NCBI GenBank assembly: GCA_964589175.1
Contig: CAZPRY010000007.1
Location: 55,997-119,996 of the forward strand
From: CAZPRY01 sp964589175
Lineage (GTDB): Bacteria > Fidelibacterota > UBA2242
Length of the DNA: 64,000 nt
Direction: 5' to 3'
How positions within the stretch are numbered: position 1 is the first letter of the stretch; the number at the start of each line of letters is the position of its first letter. Both the position numbers and the translations under genes were made by a program. The notes under the pieces were generated by a model. The model ran no database searches. It was not told the origin of the DNA and saw only the letters and a list, made by a program, of their open reading frames with translations. Of the stretch, positions 18,947-28,875 are shown piece after piece.

Positions 18947-19789
18947 TTATGAGGACGAGCGTAATACTTTTTGCAGTTTCAGCTCAAATTCGGTCTTGCC
19001 GATGCCCTTCAGGCCATGCTCTTTTCCGTCGAGCAGATTGGCCAAACCCTGCAATTCCGCACCCGAGAAGCGCACGGCATTCAAGACGTGTTTCTCGAAG
19101 GCGGCATAGGCCATGGGGGCCACAGCATTGGTCATCATGGCAATGACCTTGCCGTATTCGCGGATTTCCCACTGGGCGTGGTAATCGAGGCGTAAATCCA
19201 GGAAATGCATCAGGTTGTGCAGGTCGATCTGCCAGTACCACTGCGTATAAAGAGAGAGCGGCAGATTGATACGCGCCAGTTCCCGGGCGATATTGTCCTC
19301 GATCATATCACTGTAAGTTTCGTATAATTCCCTCTGACCTTTGAGAAGGATTTTCAATACTTTCTGACTCAGCTCCGGAGGAACCTCGTCGTTAGCACGC
19401 CCCTGCCGGTTGGACTGACTCTGGTAGCGAATCTGTTCCTCCGCAGGAACATAGAACTCATCCTCCATGACACTGTAGCGGCCGCTGATTTCATTGACAC
19501 GGGCGGTCCGGTGCCGGATCCACTGGCGCGCCACGAAAATCGGCATTTTACAATGGAAGGTCAGAATTACCTGCTCGAAGGGCGAGCTATGTTGATGACT
19601 CATCAGGTATTCGATCAGGCCGCGGTCCTCCCGCACAGTCTTGGTGCCCTGCCCGTACGAAACACGGGCGCTTTGCACGATGCGGTCATCGCCGCCCATG
19701 TAATCCACCAGCCGAACAAACCCGTGATCGAGCGCCGGAAACTCTTTATCGAGAATGGCCTCCGCTTCGGGAACGACAATGTGCGCCAT
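18947..19789 (-). CDS. thyX: Flavin-dependent thymidylate synthase
   Basis: Makes dTMP from dUMP using FAD, NADPH and methylene-tetrahydrofolate. The 280-residue protein has the ThyX signature RHRTARVNEISGRYS (RHR-x7-S) near residue 92, preceded by HQHSSPFEQVILTFHCKMPIF. ThyX, not ThyA, appears to serve thymidylate synthesis in this organism, as far as this window shows. It is transcribed alone, divergently from the M1 peptidase gene. Confidence 0.96.
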   Translation of the reverse strand: MAHIVVPEAEAILDKEFPALDHGFVRLVDYMGGDDRIVQSARVSYGQGTKTVREDRGLIEYLMSHQHSSPFEQVILTFHCKMPIFVARQWIRHRTARVNEISGRYSVMEDEFYVPAEEQIRYQSQSNRQGRANDEVPPELSQKVLKILLKGQRELYETYSDMIEDNIARELARINLPLSLYTQWYWQIDLHNLMHFLDLRLDYHAQWEIREYGKVIAMMTNAVAPMAYAAFEKHVLNAVRFSGAELQGLANLLDGKEHGLKGIGKTEFELKLQKVLRSSS

Positions 19790-19945
19790 ACGATTCTCCT
19801 ACTTTTTCCGATCCAAATCTACGGATTTTTGCTTTGCCGGAGAAGTCTGAATTTACCGGGCCACGGTTGAACGGGGGAACCATTCTTCTGCCGCTCGAAT
19901 ATAAGTCGTTGATAATCTCAGTATTTTTTCTAATTTCGAAATCAG

Positions 19946-21913
19946 ATGAGATGTTTAAAAACCAGCATTGTTTTCTTCCTAATTGCCTTGCCCCTGATCG
20001 GAATACGGGCGCAGTATGACGAGGACTGGCTCGATCGGGAGATCCAGACCAAGCAGCGGCTTCTGCAGGACCGCCGGGCGCTGGCTAAACTGGCCGCGAG
20101 TACCAACGCCGCCGATTATGACATCGGTTATTACGGTCTCGATCTCCATGTCAACGTCGATTCACAGACAATTGCCGGCTCCGTTACCATTCGTGGAAAA
20201 TCGCGTATAGATTCTTTAAACCTTGTTGAACTGGACCTCGCCAGCGGACTGAATGTCCATGCCGTGACTGGCCAGGCTGTCTCTTATCAACACGGCAACA
20301 ACATTCTGCAGATTCGGCTGCCTGAAGCGCTCTCAACAGGTGAAGGATTTGAATTCACCATCGATTATTCGGGTTCGCCTTTAACGGGCGGGTTCCAGGG
20401 TTTCAGTTTCGGTAGCTACAACGGCAGCCCGATAGTATCCACCCTCAGTCAGCCCTATTATGCCTACGGCTGGTTTCCCTGCAAAGACCGACCCAACGAC
20501 AAGGCCGATTCCGTCGATATCACCCTCACCGTCCCGGCCAACCTGGAGGCCGTCGCGAACGGGACCTTGAAGAAAGTCGAAAATAATTCCGACGGCACGC
20601 GCACCTATTTCTGGCAGGAGCGCTACCCGATCGCCACCTATCTGATTTCACTGGCCGTCTCGGAATATACTTCCTGGCAAGATACATACGTCTCACAGGA
20701 CAGCAGCCTGACGATGCCGGTGATGTACTGGATCTATAAAGACATGCCCTCCCCTTACACAACCGACTTGGCCTTGACCCCCTCCATGATTTCATTCTTT
20801 TCAAGTATTTGGGGCGAATATCCCTTCATCAAGGAGAAATATGGCCAGGCACAGTTCTCCTGGGGCGGCGGCATGGAGCACCAGACCTGCGCCAGCATGG
20901 GCAGTTTTAACGAAATGCTGATCTGTCATGAACTGGCGCATCAGTGGTGGGGCGATATGGTCACCTGCGCCAACTGGAAAAACATCTGGCTCAACGAAGG
21001 TTTTGCGCGCTATGCGGAAGCGCTCTGGCGTGAGCATATTGACGGTAAAACGGGCTTAGAAGCATATATGCAGATCCTCAACCGGCCGCAAAGCTGGCAG
21101 AACAGCAGTGTCTATATCACCGACACAACCCGGGTCAGCGCCATCTTCAATCGCATCGTTTACGATAAAGGCGCCTGGATTCTGCACATGCTTCGCAAGA
21201 TCGCAGGCAAGGAAAATTTCCGCGCGATTTTTCTGGCATACCGCGAGCGACACTCCATGGGCGCCGCCGACACCGAAGATTTTCAGCGCGTCTGTGAAGA
21301 GGTCAGCGGCCTCGATCTTGACTATTTCTTTTCGGAGTGGGTTTACGGCCTCGGCCAGCCGCATTACCAGGTGAGCTGGCACCGGGTCCCGGCCTCCGAC
21401 GAGCACTGGACTGTCAGCGTCCGAATCCAGCAGATTCAGACCACGGCAACTTATTTCTCGATGCCGATCGAACTCTATCTGCAGACCGAAACGGGCGATA
21501 CGATCATCACCGTCTGGAACAGCCGACGCCTGCAGGACCACGAATTCCAGATCAACAGCAAACCGCTGGAATTGATTATCGATCCCGATAACTACATCCT
21601 GAAAAGCGTCGCCTATTCGACAGTCGATCCCGATCTGGTCACAAATCCGACGGAATTCGAACTGTCCGGGGCTTACCCGAATCCGTTTAACGGCTCCACC
21701 CATTTCCGGCTCTACCTGCCCCATGACATCCTGGGGCAACTGCGCGTCTACAACCTGGCCGGTCAGCAAGTGGCCTTGATCGGGGACGGCCGGTTTCGAT
21801 CGGGATATCGCACCTATCAATGGTCGCCGACGACCCAAGCATCCGGAATTTACTTTATCCGGCTGGAATCCGACGATCAATTTCTGGAACGGAAGGTGTT
21901 GTACCTGAAATAA
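19946..21913 (+). CDS. T9SS-sorted M1-family aminopeptidase
   Basis: A 655-residue secreted zinc aminopeptidase. Signal peptide at residues 1-22; substrate-binding GGMEH motif at 308-312; zinc site HELAH at 328-332 with the third ligand Glu351 in NEGFARY. All catalytic elements are present. The C-terminal ~75 residues form a T9SS sorting domain (AYPNPFNGSTHFRLYL, VYNLAGQQV, SGIYFIRL, KVLYLK). It likely trims peptides at the cell surface. No strong Shine-Dalgarno sequence precedes the ATG at 19946; TTG-N19-TAATTTCG (19909-19938) sits unusually close to it and could be a promoter, which would make the transcript almost leaderless. Confidence 0.9.
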   Translation: MRCLKTSIVFFLIALPLIGIRAQYDEDWLDREIQTKQRLLQDRRALAKLAASTNAADYDIGYYGLDLHVNVDSQTIAGSVTIRGKSRIDSLNLVELDLASGLNVHAVTGQAVSYQHGNNILQIRLPEALSTGEGFEFTIDYSGSPLTGGFQGFSFGSYNGSPIVSTLSQPYYAYGWFPCKDRPNDKADSVDITLTVPANLEAVANGTLKKVENNSDGTRTYFWQERYPIATYLISLAVSEYTSWQDTYVSQDSSLTMPVMYWIYKDMPSPYTTDLALTPSMISFFSSIWGEYPFIKEKYGQAQFSWGGGMEHQTCASMGSFNEMLICHELAHQWWGDMVTCANWKNIWLNEGFARYAEALWREHIDGKTGLEAYMQILNRPQSWQNSSVYITDTTRVSAIFNRIVYDKGAWILHMLRKIAGKENFRAIFLAYRERHSMGAADTEDFQRVCEEVSGLDLDYFFSEWVYGLGQPHYQVSWHRVPASDEHWTVSVRIQQIQTTATYFSMPIELYLQTETGDTIITVWNSRRLQDHEFQINSKPLELIIDPDNYILKSVAYSTVDPDLVTNPTEFELSGAYPNPFNGSTHFRLYLPHDILGQLRVYNLAGQQVALIGDGRFRSGYRTYQWSPTTQASGIYFIRLESDDQFLERKVLYLK

Positions 21914-22106
21914 ATCCCTGAACCGCTCCCGTTGAAGTAGCGTTCGAACGTTCCCTGGGGAAAATAGATGCGTATTGCACTGAAAAATAATGTAGCTTTT
22001 TATGACTTTAAGAGTCTAAATTTTGTTGTGCCTGAAATGGCAAAAAAAATGACCGTTTTTTATGAATGACAAGGAACAAAAACCACTCATCAAAGTATAG
22101 ACCACT

Positions 22107-25100
22107 ATGAAGAAAATATTTTTAGTGCTTGTATTCGTTGCGCTGTGCCTTCCTTTAATCGGGTACTCGCAAAATTTTGGAAAAAATAAGGTCCAGTACG
22201 ACGATTTCAACTGGTCTTATATTCAAACGCCGAATTTTGACATTTACTTCTACGACGACCGCGAGAAACTGGCGGAATTTGCGGCCCCGATCGCCGAACA
22301 GGTATTTACCGAGATCCACAGTATACTCAACTGGCGGATGCACAAACGCACATCACTGATTCTGTATGCCTCGCACAGCGATTTTCAGCAGACCAATGTT
22401 CTGCTGGATTATCTTACCGAAGGCACCGGCGGATTTACGGAGCTTTTCAAAAACCGGGCCGTTGTCGCTTTCGACGGCTCGTATTCCGATCTCTGGCACG
22501 TCATCCGCCATGAGCTTGTCCACGTTTTCGTGAATGACATGATTTACGGGGGCAACATCCAGAGCGTAATCTCGGGAAGAGTCCGCCTGAACATTCCGCT
22601 GTGGATGAATGAAGGCTTGGCGGAATACATCTCGATGGGCTGGGACACCAACGCCGATATGATCCTCCGTGATCTGGCCACGATGAACGAAATTCCGACC
22701 ATCGATCAGCTAAACTACTATATGGCCTATAAAGGTGGACAGTCTGTCTACCGCTTCATTGCCGACAAATACGGCGAGCCAAAAATCGGCGAAATCTGGG
22801 ACAAGATGAAAAGCCGTAAAAATGTCGAAAGAGGTTTTCGGGCATCGATCGGTATGGATACAAAAGAATTGACCGAAAAATGGCATCGCTGGCTGCGACG
22901 GGAATATTGGTCGGACGTGATCGACCGCAACGAGCTCGGAGAAATCTCAACCAAATTGACCGACCATGAAAAATTGCGCAATTACTTTAATACCAGCCCG
23001 GCAATCTCCCCGGCCGGAGATCAGGTTGCTATAATGTCGGATCGCAAAGGCTACGCTGACATTTACCTGATTTCCATTATCGACGGCAAGGAAATCAAGA
23101 AAATTCTCAGCGGCCAGAAAAAGCCAGACCTGGAAGAGTTGAAATGGCTCTATCCGCGCCTGAGCTGGTCGCCCGACGGAAAGAAGATCGTGTTGGCCGT
23201 GAAGAGCGGCGAGAGCGACGGTTTAATTATCCTGGATGTCGAATCGGGCAACACCGAAAAGCACAATTTCGACGGAATCGAGGAATTGTTCACTGCCGCT
23301 TGGTCACCTAACGGACAGAAAATCGCCTTCGTCGGATTACAGAATGACCGCACCGACATTTTCCTGTACGACCTGTCCGCCGATGAGATTACGCAACTAA
23401 CCGATGATCAGTATTCCGATTTTGAACCGGCCTGGTCGCCGGACAGTAAACAGTTGATTTTCTCATCGCAAAGAGGGCTGGAAGGCGACAGCCTGGGACT
23501 GGCTGGCGAGACCGACCTGTCCTCAGTCGTATTCCGCCAGAAAGACCTGTTCATCTATGATCTCGAAAGCAGTTCAACAAGGCGTGTTACCAGCACGGCC
23601 TGGAATGAGAATTATCCCGTTTGGGCCAACACTCGCAACGCCATTTTCTACACATCCGACAATTGCGGAATTTCCAATTTGCGCCTGCTGGATCTGGACA
23701 CGCACGAGGACCGTACTCTCACGAACGTGATTACGGGCCTTTTCCAGCCCAGTCTGACCTTGGATGATTCCCGGCTCGTGTACGCCGGCTACGAAGATGT
23801 CGGCTGGGACATTTTTGTTATCAGCAATCCGTTGGAGATGGAAGACCTTTCGGCCAAAATCCGTCCCACAAACTACGCCATTGAGTTAGATGACCTATTG
23901 AATAGACCGGCTGTTGTCGTAGAGAAGGATACAACGAAATTATCCCTGACGGAAGCGTCCTATACGAAAAACGTCGAGACGGACGCCAGTTATACCAATT
24001 ATATTTTCGCGCCCGGATATGAGGATTACCAGCCGGAACCCACCCCGGAAGACAGTGCAGGGATGAGCCCGGATTCGCTAAAATTTAAGACGGATGACGG
24101 CGACTATATCATCAACCAGTACAAAACCAAATTCACGCTTGATTTGATCGACAGCCAGGCCGGCTATAACACTTTCTGGGGATTTCAGGGCACGACCGTC
24201 TTCGCCTTCAGCGACTTACTGGGCGATCATCGCTTCATGCTCGGAACGGAACTGTACATCGATCTCGAAAACAGCGATTACTACCTGGCCTATGAGTATC
24301 TCCAGAAACGGACCAACTATTCGGTAATGGGGTTCCACACGGCCAATTTCTTCGGACTCAGTTTCTACCAGGTGTTGCGCCTGCGAAATTACGGAGCGGA
24401 TTTTTCCGTTTCACGACCATTCTCCAAATTCTCGCGCGTCGAACTCGGCGCAACTTCCTATAATGTCGAACAAAAGCTGATCAACCTGCTCACGGGTACA
24501 ACCGATTACCATCGCAGCATCAACACGATTCTGCCCCGCACTGCATTGATTTATGACAATACCCTCTGGGGCTACTTTTATCCCGTCGACGGCTGGAGAA
24601 TGCGTCTGGATTTTATCGCCAGTCCGAAATACAACAACAACAGCCTGCAATTTAATACGCTCGAAATGGATGCGCGCCGTTACTTCAAACTCAATCGCGA
24701 GTACTCCTTCGGATTGCGTTTGACAGCCGGTCTGAGCGAGGGTTCGAACGCCCAGCGATTCTTCCTCGGCGGCGAATCCAACTGGATAAACCAGCAATTC
24801 AAGCAATACCACAATTACGAAGATGTCGAATCGATCTACTTCTCCGAGTTCGTCACGCCCCTGCGCGGCGCCCGCTATTACGAAAGAGAGGGCGACCGTT
24901 TCTTTCTCGGCAATTTCGAATTTCGTTACCCCTTCATTAAATATCTGGCCATGGGCTGGCCGATACCACTGACTATGGCGAGTATTCAGGGAGCGACTTT
25001 TCTGGATATCGGTTCGGCCTGGTTCGGAGATAAATTCCAGCCCTTCGGTAAAGATCCCTTCCGCGGCCTCTATATGAACGACCTGGTAAGCGGCTTCGGA

Positions 25101-25217
25101 TTCGGGGCGCGCTTTTTCTTCGGATATTTCATTCTGAAAGTTGACGTCGCCTGGCGTTACGACTTCGACCAGGTCTCGGCGCCGCGCTACTATTTCTCGC
25201 TGGGTACGGATTTCTAA
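22107..25217 (+). CDS. Second surface metalloprotease-like protein: peptidase, TolB-type propeller and Omp85-type barrel
   Basis: A 1036-residue relative in architecture of the protein at 3240-6278. Signal peptide residues 1-21; HELVH at 135-139 with candidate ligand Glu169 in WMNEGLAEY; TolB-like propeller repeats from about 300 to 600 (LSWSPDGKKIVLAV, AAWSPNGQKIAFVG, PAWSPDSKQLIFSS); an acidic, low-complexity linker around 620-670; and a C-terminal barrel with FFLGGES, LGNFEFRYPF and DIGSAWFG, which are Omp85/BamA-like, ending in YYFSLGTDF with a terminal Phe. No POTRA domain is seen. It follows the M1 peptidase gene with a 193-base gap. The role is unknown; a surface-displayed or self-translocating protease is my inference. 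Confidence 0.75.
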   Translation: MKKIFLVLVFVALCLPLIGYSQNFGKNKVQYDDFNWSYIQTPNFDIYFYDDREKLAEFAAPIAEQVFTEIHSILNWRMHKRTSLILYASHSDFQQTNVLLDYLTEGTGGFTELFKNRAVVAFDGSYSDLWHVIRHELVHVFVNDMIYGGNIQSVISGRVRLNIPLWMNEGLAEYISMGWDTNADMILRDLATMNEIPTIDQLNYYMAYKGGQSVYRFIADKYGEPKIGEIWDKMKSRKNVERGFRASIGMDTKELTEKWHRWLRREYWSDVIDRNELGEISTKLTDHEKLRNYFNTSPAISPAGDQVAIMSDRKGYADIYLISIIDGKEIKKILSGQKKPDLEELKWLYPRLSWSPDGKKIVLAVKSGESDGLIILDVESGNTEKHNFDGIEELFTAAWSPNGQKIAFVGLQNDRTDIFLYDLSADEITQLTDDQYSDFEPAWSPDSKQLIFSSQRGLEGDSLGLAGETDLSSVVFRQKDLFIYDLESSSTRRVTSTAWNENYPVWANTRNAIFYTSDNCGISNLRLLDLDTHEDRTLTNVITGLFQPSLTLDDSRLVYAGYEDVGWDIFVISNPLEMEDLSAKIRPTNYAIELDDLLNRPAVVVEKDTTKLSLTEASYTKNVETDASYTNYIFAPGYEDYQPEPTPEDSAGMSPDSLKFKTDDGDYIINQYKTKFTLDLIDSQAGYNTFWGFQGTTVFAFSDLLGDHRFMLGTELYIDLENSDYYLAYEYLQKRTNYSVMGFHTANFFGLSFYQVLRLRNYGADFSVSRPFSKFSRVELGATSYNVEQKLINLLTGTTDYHRSINTILPRTALIYDNTLWGYFYPVDGWRMRLDFIASPKYNNNSLQFNTLEMDARRYFKLNREYSFGLRLTAGLSEGSNAQRFFLGGESNWINQQFKQYHNYEDVESIYFSEFVTPLRGARYYEREGDRFFLGNFEFRYPFIKYLAMGWPIPLTMASIQGATFLDIGSAWFGDKFQPFGKDPFRGLYMNDLVSGFGFGARFFFGYFILKVDVAWRYDFDQVSAPRYYFSLGTDF

Positions 25218-25368
25218 GACGGGTTGCGAAATCCGGCCGGCGTCACCGCAAATTGCCATCATCCCGCAAAAGGAACGATATTTTCGTTTTCATCGATATA
25301 CGCTAAATTATACAGACGTCAGGGTTGAATTTGTAAGCAATCCCTGCAAAATGAAGGATTTATAAATC

Positions 25369-26709
25369 ATGACGGAATTAATAGCCAAACCGATTGTCGT
25401 CTACGGCGGTCCGCTTTTTAATGGAATCGATCAATTCTGGGAAAACGGCGCGATCTTCATCGAAAACGGCAAGATTGCCGCGATCGGGACGGAAGAAGAG
25501 GTATTCGAGCGCATTCCCAAAGCTCTCGACATCGATACCTACGACAGTATGGGCAATGTGATCTTTCCGGGATTAATCAACCTGCATCACCATTTTTACC
25601 TGTCCCTGGCGAAGGGATTTCCGGCCACCGGACCGCTGGACAGCTACCAGGACCGCCTGCGGAATTTCTGGTGGAAACTGGATAAAGCGCTCGATCTGAA
25701 CGCGATCCAGCTGTCCGCGCTGGTATCGATCCTGGATCTCATCCGCTCCGGCGTCACGACCGTTTTCGATCACCATTCCTCTCCGCTGATCGTCAAGAAC
25801 AGCCTGGAAAGTATCGTGGGAGCCGTCAAACGTTCCGGGATTCGGGCCAACCTGTGTTACGGCGTTTCGGATCGCCACGGCGAACGGGTCATGCACCAGG
25901 GCCTGGAAGAGAACCTGGCGGTTATGGAACGCTACACCGGGGATAATAATATCAGCGGCACGATGGGACTCTATGCCAATTTCGCCCTGTCGGAAGAGTC
26001 TCTGAAAGAAATTGCCGGACGCTATCAACCGGAGATGGGCATCCATATTCTCGTCGGAGAGGATAGCACCGATCTGAAACACAGCCAGGACCTGGGTTAT
26101 GACGGACCGGTAGATCGCCTGCAGCATTTTGGATTGCTGAGCAATAAAGCGCTCCTGGTTCACGGATTGCATCTCTCCCCAAAAGACCTGCGCCTGATTG
26201 CCGAAAGCGGAGCGACGCTGGTCCACAATCCCGAATCGAATATGCTGCACAACGTCGGAAGTTTGACTCTGCCTTTGCCGGAAGACATCAGCACCGGCTT
26301 CGGCACCGATGGACTCAGCAGTAATCCGCTCAACGCACTCCGCAGCGCCTACTATCACTACCGCAGCACCGGCCTGGAAGACAAGGTCATTATTCCCGCT
26401 CTTATGAACGCCCTTTTCGAAGGCAATCGCAAGGCCGCCGGCCGCTACTTCAACGGCTATCCCGGCGTTCTGAAAGAGGGTACTCGCGCCGATATAACGG
26501 TTTTTGCATATATGCCCCTCAGTCCATTTCAATCCGATACACTCTTTGAACACCTCATCGCAGGCATTTCACAGCGCCAGGCCGGCATGGTCATGGCCGG
26601 CGGGCACATCATTTTTTCCGAACATGCATTCTACACCCTCGATGAGGAGGTGGTCCGCTCGGAAGCCCAGAAAGTCGGTAAGTTCGTGTTCAACCGTTAT
26701 CTGGCCTGA
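25369..26709 (+). CDS. SsnA-like amidohydrolase
   Basis: A 446-residue metal-dependent amidohydrolase closest, from memory, to the SsnA / chlorohydrolase-like group. Metal ligands are visible in NLHHHFYLSLAKG (residues about 70-80), GIHILVGED, VHGLHLSP and FGTDGLSS, and the C-terminus has the composite-domain motif GTRADITVFAYMPLSPF. The family deaminates or dechlorinates N-heterocycles; SsnA itself is of unsettled substrate and is often found with selenium-dependent hydrolases, none of which is visible here. AAGGA precedes the ATG. It precedes the AroQ-like gene by 55 bases, so the two may be co-transcribed. Confidence 0.8.
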   Translation: MTELIAKPIVVYGGPLFNGIDQFWENGAIFIENGKIAAIGTEEEVFERIPKALDIDTYDSMGNVIFPGLINLHHHFYLSLAKGFPATGPLDSYQDRLRNFWWKLDKALDLNAIQLSALVSILDLIRSGVTTVFDHHSSPLIVKNSLESIVGAVKRSGIRANLCYGVSDRHGERVMHQGLEENLAVMERYTGDNNISGTMGLYANFALSEESLKEIAGRYQPEMGIHILVGEDSTDLKHSQDLGYDGPVDRLQHFGLLSNKALLVHGLHLSPKDLRLIAESGATLVHNPESNMLHNVGSLTLPLPEDISTGFGTDGLSSNPLNALRSAYYHYRSTGLEDKVIIPALMNALFEGNRKAAGRYFNGYPGVLKEGTRADITVFAYMPLSPFQSDTLFEHLIAGISQRQAGMVMAGGHIIFSEHAFYTLDEEVVRSEAQKVGKFVFNRYLA

Positions 26710-26764
26710 TCGGCCCAATTGCATTATTGTATCTGAAACGGATTGCTATTATATTCCACATGCA

Positions 26765-27220
26765 ATGAAGATCCTCGTCATTCACGGACCGAACCTGCCT
26801 CTGCTCGGGAAAGTCTCGGCCCGGACCGGAACGCGGCTGACCCTCGACAAAGTGAATTCCTCTCTACGCAAAAAGGCCCGGGAGCTGGGCGTTGAGATAA
26901 ATATATTCCAGTTCTACGATGAACGCCATATGCTCAAGGCGATCAGCACGCACCGCAACGATATGGACGGTCTGCTGCTTAGCCCCGGCGCCCTGTCGCG
27001 CAGCTGCTTTGCCCTCCGGGAACTGCTGGCCATCGTCTCGATTCCAACAGTCGAGCTTCATCTTATGGATCTGCCTTTCGCCGCTGAGAGCTTTGCGGAC
27101 TCCGTCCTGAAAGATATCATTCAGCAACGCTTTATCCTGCCGGGTCCAGAGGCCTATCCCAAAGCCCTGGAGCAGCTCGTTGCCGGTCTTCCCATTCAAA
27201 ATCTACACCAAAAAGAATAA
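26765..27220 (+). CDS. Type II dehydroquinase-like protein lacking catalytic residues
   Basis: A 151-residue protein with the AroQ fold signature (MKILVIHGPNLPLLGK; SIPTVELHL) and the family's normal length. Key residues of AroQ are replaced at aligned positions: the Arg and catalytic Tyr of the lid (GKREPxxYG) are Val17 and Gly22, the NPGAYTH loop reads SPGALSR (73-79), and the arginines of AREEFR are alanines (106-112). Asn10 and His99 remain. It is therefore probably not a shikimate-pathway enzyme. It lies between the SsnA-like gene and the transglutaminase gene, with no other aro gene in the window. The ATG at 26765 matches the family start. Confidence 0.75.
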   Translation: MKILVIHGPNLPLLGKVSARTGTRLTLDKVNSSLRKKARELGVEINIFQFYDERHMLKAISTHRNDMDGLLLSPGALSRSCFALRELLAIVSIPTVELHLMDLPFAAESFADSVLKDIIQQRFILPGPEAYPKALEQLVAGLPIQNLHQKE

Positions 27221-27238
27221 ACATTTAGGAGTAACGCC

Positions 27239-28831
27239 ATGAAACGAGCGAGCCTGATTATCGTCTTTTTTCTCATGGCAGTGGTCCAGCTGAGTGCCTA
27301 TCCGGGTGAAGTCATTCAGTCGTTCCCCACGCCGGGCAGCTGCCCGACCGGATTGACTTTCGATGGCCAAAACCTCTGGCTGGCTGACCGCAAGGCCGAT
27401 AAACTGTTTTGTATTTCGCCCGTCACCGGCAAGGTTCTCAAAACGCTCGACGCGCCGGCTTACTGGCCGATGGGCCTCACCTGGGACGGAACCTGCCTCT
27501 GGAATGCCGACAACCAGGAGGGCAAGATCTACCGGATCGATCCCGAAAAGGGCACGATCCTCAGAACTGTCGAGGCTCCCGAACGCAGTCCGCGCGGCCT
27601 GGCCTGGGACGGCCGGTACCTCTGGTGCGCCGACGATCAGGCCGACCAGATCATCCAGTTCAGTCCCGATGACGGCACCACCATTCGCGCCTTCCCGTCA
27701 CCCGCCACCGATCCGCGGGGAATCTGTTACGACGGCAGTTATCTCTGGATCTCGGATCGCATCAAAGACGAAATCTACATGGTCGATCCGAACAGCGGAG
27801 CGGTGCTTCTGATCACCGATGCGCCCGGACCGTTCACGCGCGGCCTGGCCTTCGACGGAACTAACCTGTGGGCGGTCGATTACCAGAATGACAAACTCTA
27901 TCGCCTGAAAATGCGCGACGATCAGCAATTCATCCGCAAAAACGAGCGCAAGGCCAAAATCCTGTTCACCCACCAGGTCAGGAATTTCGGACCCGGGAAA
28001 ATCCGCGATCTCGACGTCCACCTGGCCGTTCCCCTGAACCGCGACAACCAGGTCATCATCGGGGACGTAGTCTACGAATCGCGACCGGAGGATTTCGTCC
28101 GGGATCAATGGGACCAGGAGACGGCGCATTTCCGTTACAAAAACATTAAGCAGGGTGAGACGATCAATACCGTGTCGACCACAACCGCCACGATTTACGA
28201 GACGCGCTACTTCCTTTTTCCGGACCATATCGGCATCCTGGACGACATTCCCCAGGAGATTAAAGACAAATATCTGGCCGACGATGAAAAATATCAGCTA
28301 AATCATCCCGTCATTCAATCCGCTCTGCTTCAAAGCGTCGGGGATGAACAAAATCCCTACTGGATCGCCCGCAGGATTTTCGATTACCTGATCGAGAAAC
28401 TGTTCTACGAGCGGGTCGGCGGCTGGAACACGGCTCCGACGGTGCTCGAACGCGGCAACGGCTCCTGCTCGGAATATACCTTCGTCTATATCTCAATGTG
28501 CCGCGCGGCCGGATTGCCGGCCCGCTATGTCGGCTCGGTAGTCGTGCGCGGCGACGACGCCAGCATGGATGACGTCTATCATCGCTGGGTCGAGGTTTAC
28601 CTGCCCAATTACGGCTGGATTCCCGTCGATCCTAGCGGCGGCGATCGGGAATTGCCGCGCGATCAGGCCGACTATTTCGGGCATCTGGCGAACCGCTTTT
28701 TGATCACGACCGAAAGCGGCGGCGGATCGGAGACCATGGGCTGGACCTACAATTCCAACGAATTCTGGACGACCGATCCCCAGACCAAGGTCTATATTGA
28801 AACGATCGCGGAGTGGGAACCGCTACCATAA
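27239..28831 (+). CDS. Secreted beta-propeller / transglutaminase-like protein
   Basis: A 530-residue exported protein. After a signal peptide come five tandem units of about 43 residues (residues 25-225), each with a core like RGLAWDGRYLWCADDQADQI, forming most of a YncE/NHL-type propeller. Residues about 330-500 are a transglutaminase-like domain with Cys410 (GNGSCSEYTF), His448 (YHRWVEVY) and Asp464 (WIPVDPSGGD), an intact Cys-His-Asp triad. Such enzymes act as peptidases or cross-linkers. TAGGAG precedes the ATG. It follows the AroQ-like gene by 18 bases. Confidence 0.85.
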   Translation: MKRASLIIVFFLMAVVQLSAYPGEVIQSFPTPGSCPTGLTFDGQNLWLADRKADKLFCISPVTGKVLKTLDAPAYWPMGLTWDGTCLWNADNQEGKIYRIDPEKGTILRTVEAPERSPRGLAWDGRYLWCADDQADQIIQFSPDDGTTIRAFPSPATDPRGICYDGSYLWISDRIKDEIYMVDPNSGAVLLITDAPGPFTRGLAFDGTNLWAVDYQNDKLYRLKMRDDQQFIRKNERKAKILFTHQVRNFGPGKIRDLDVHLAVPLNRDNQVIIGDVVYESRPEDFVRDQWDQETAHFRYKNIKQGETINTVSTTTATIYETRYFLFPDHIGILDDIPQEIKDKYLADDEKYQLNHPVIQSALLQSVGDEQNPYWIARRIFDYLIEKLFYERVGGWNTAPTVLERGNGSCSEYTFVYISMCRAAGLPARYVGSVVVRGDDASMDDVYHRWVEVYLPNYGWIPVDPSGGDRELPRDQADYFGHLANRFLITTESGGGSETMGWTYNSNEFWTTDPQTKVYIETIAEWEPLP

Positions 28832-28875
28832 TGGAATTTGCATTCGGGTATTTTGAAATGAATTAGGAGAATTTT

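Noticed and set aside
26504..26764. N-terminal extension of the AroQ-like frame
   Set aside because: It overlaps the SsnA-like gene in another frame, and the family begins at the ATG at 26765.
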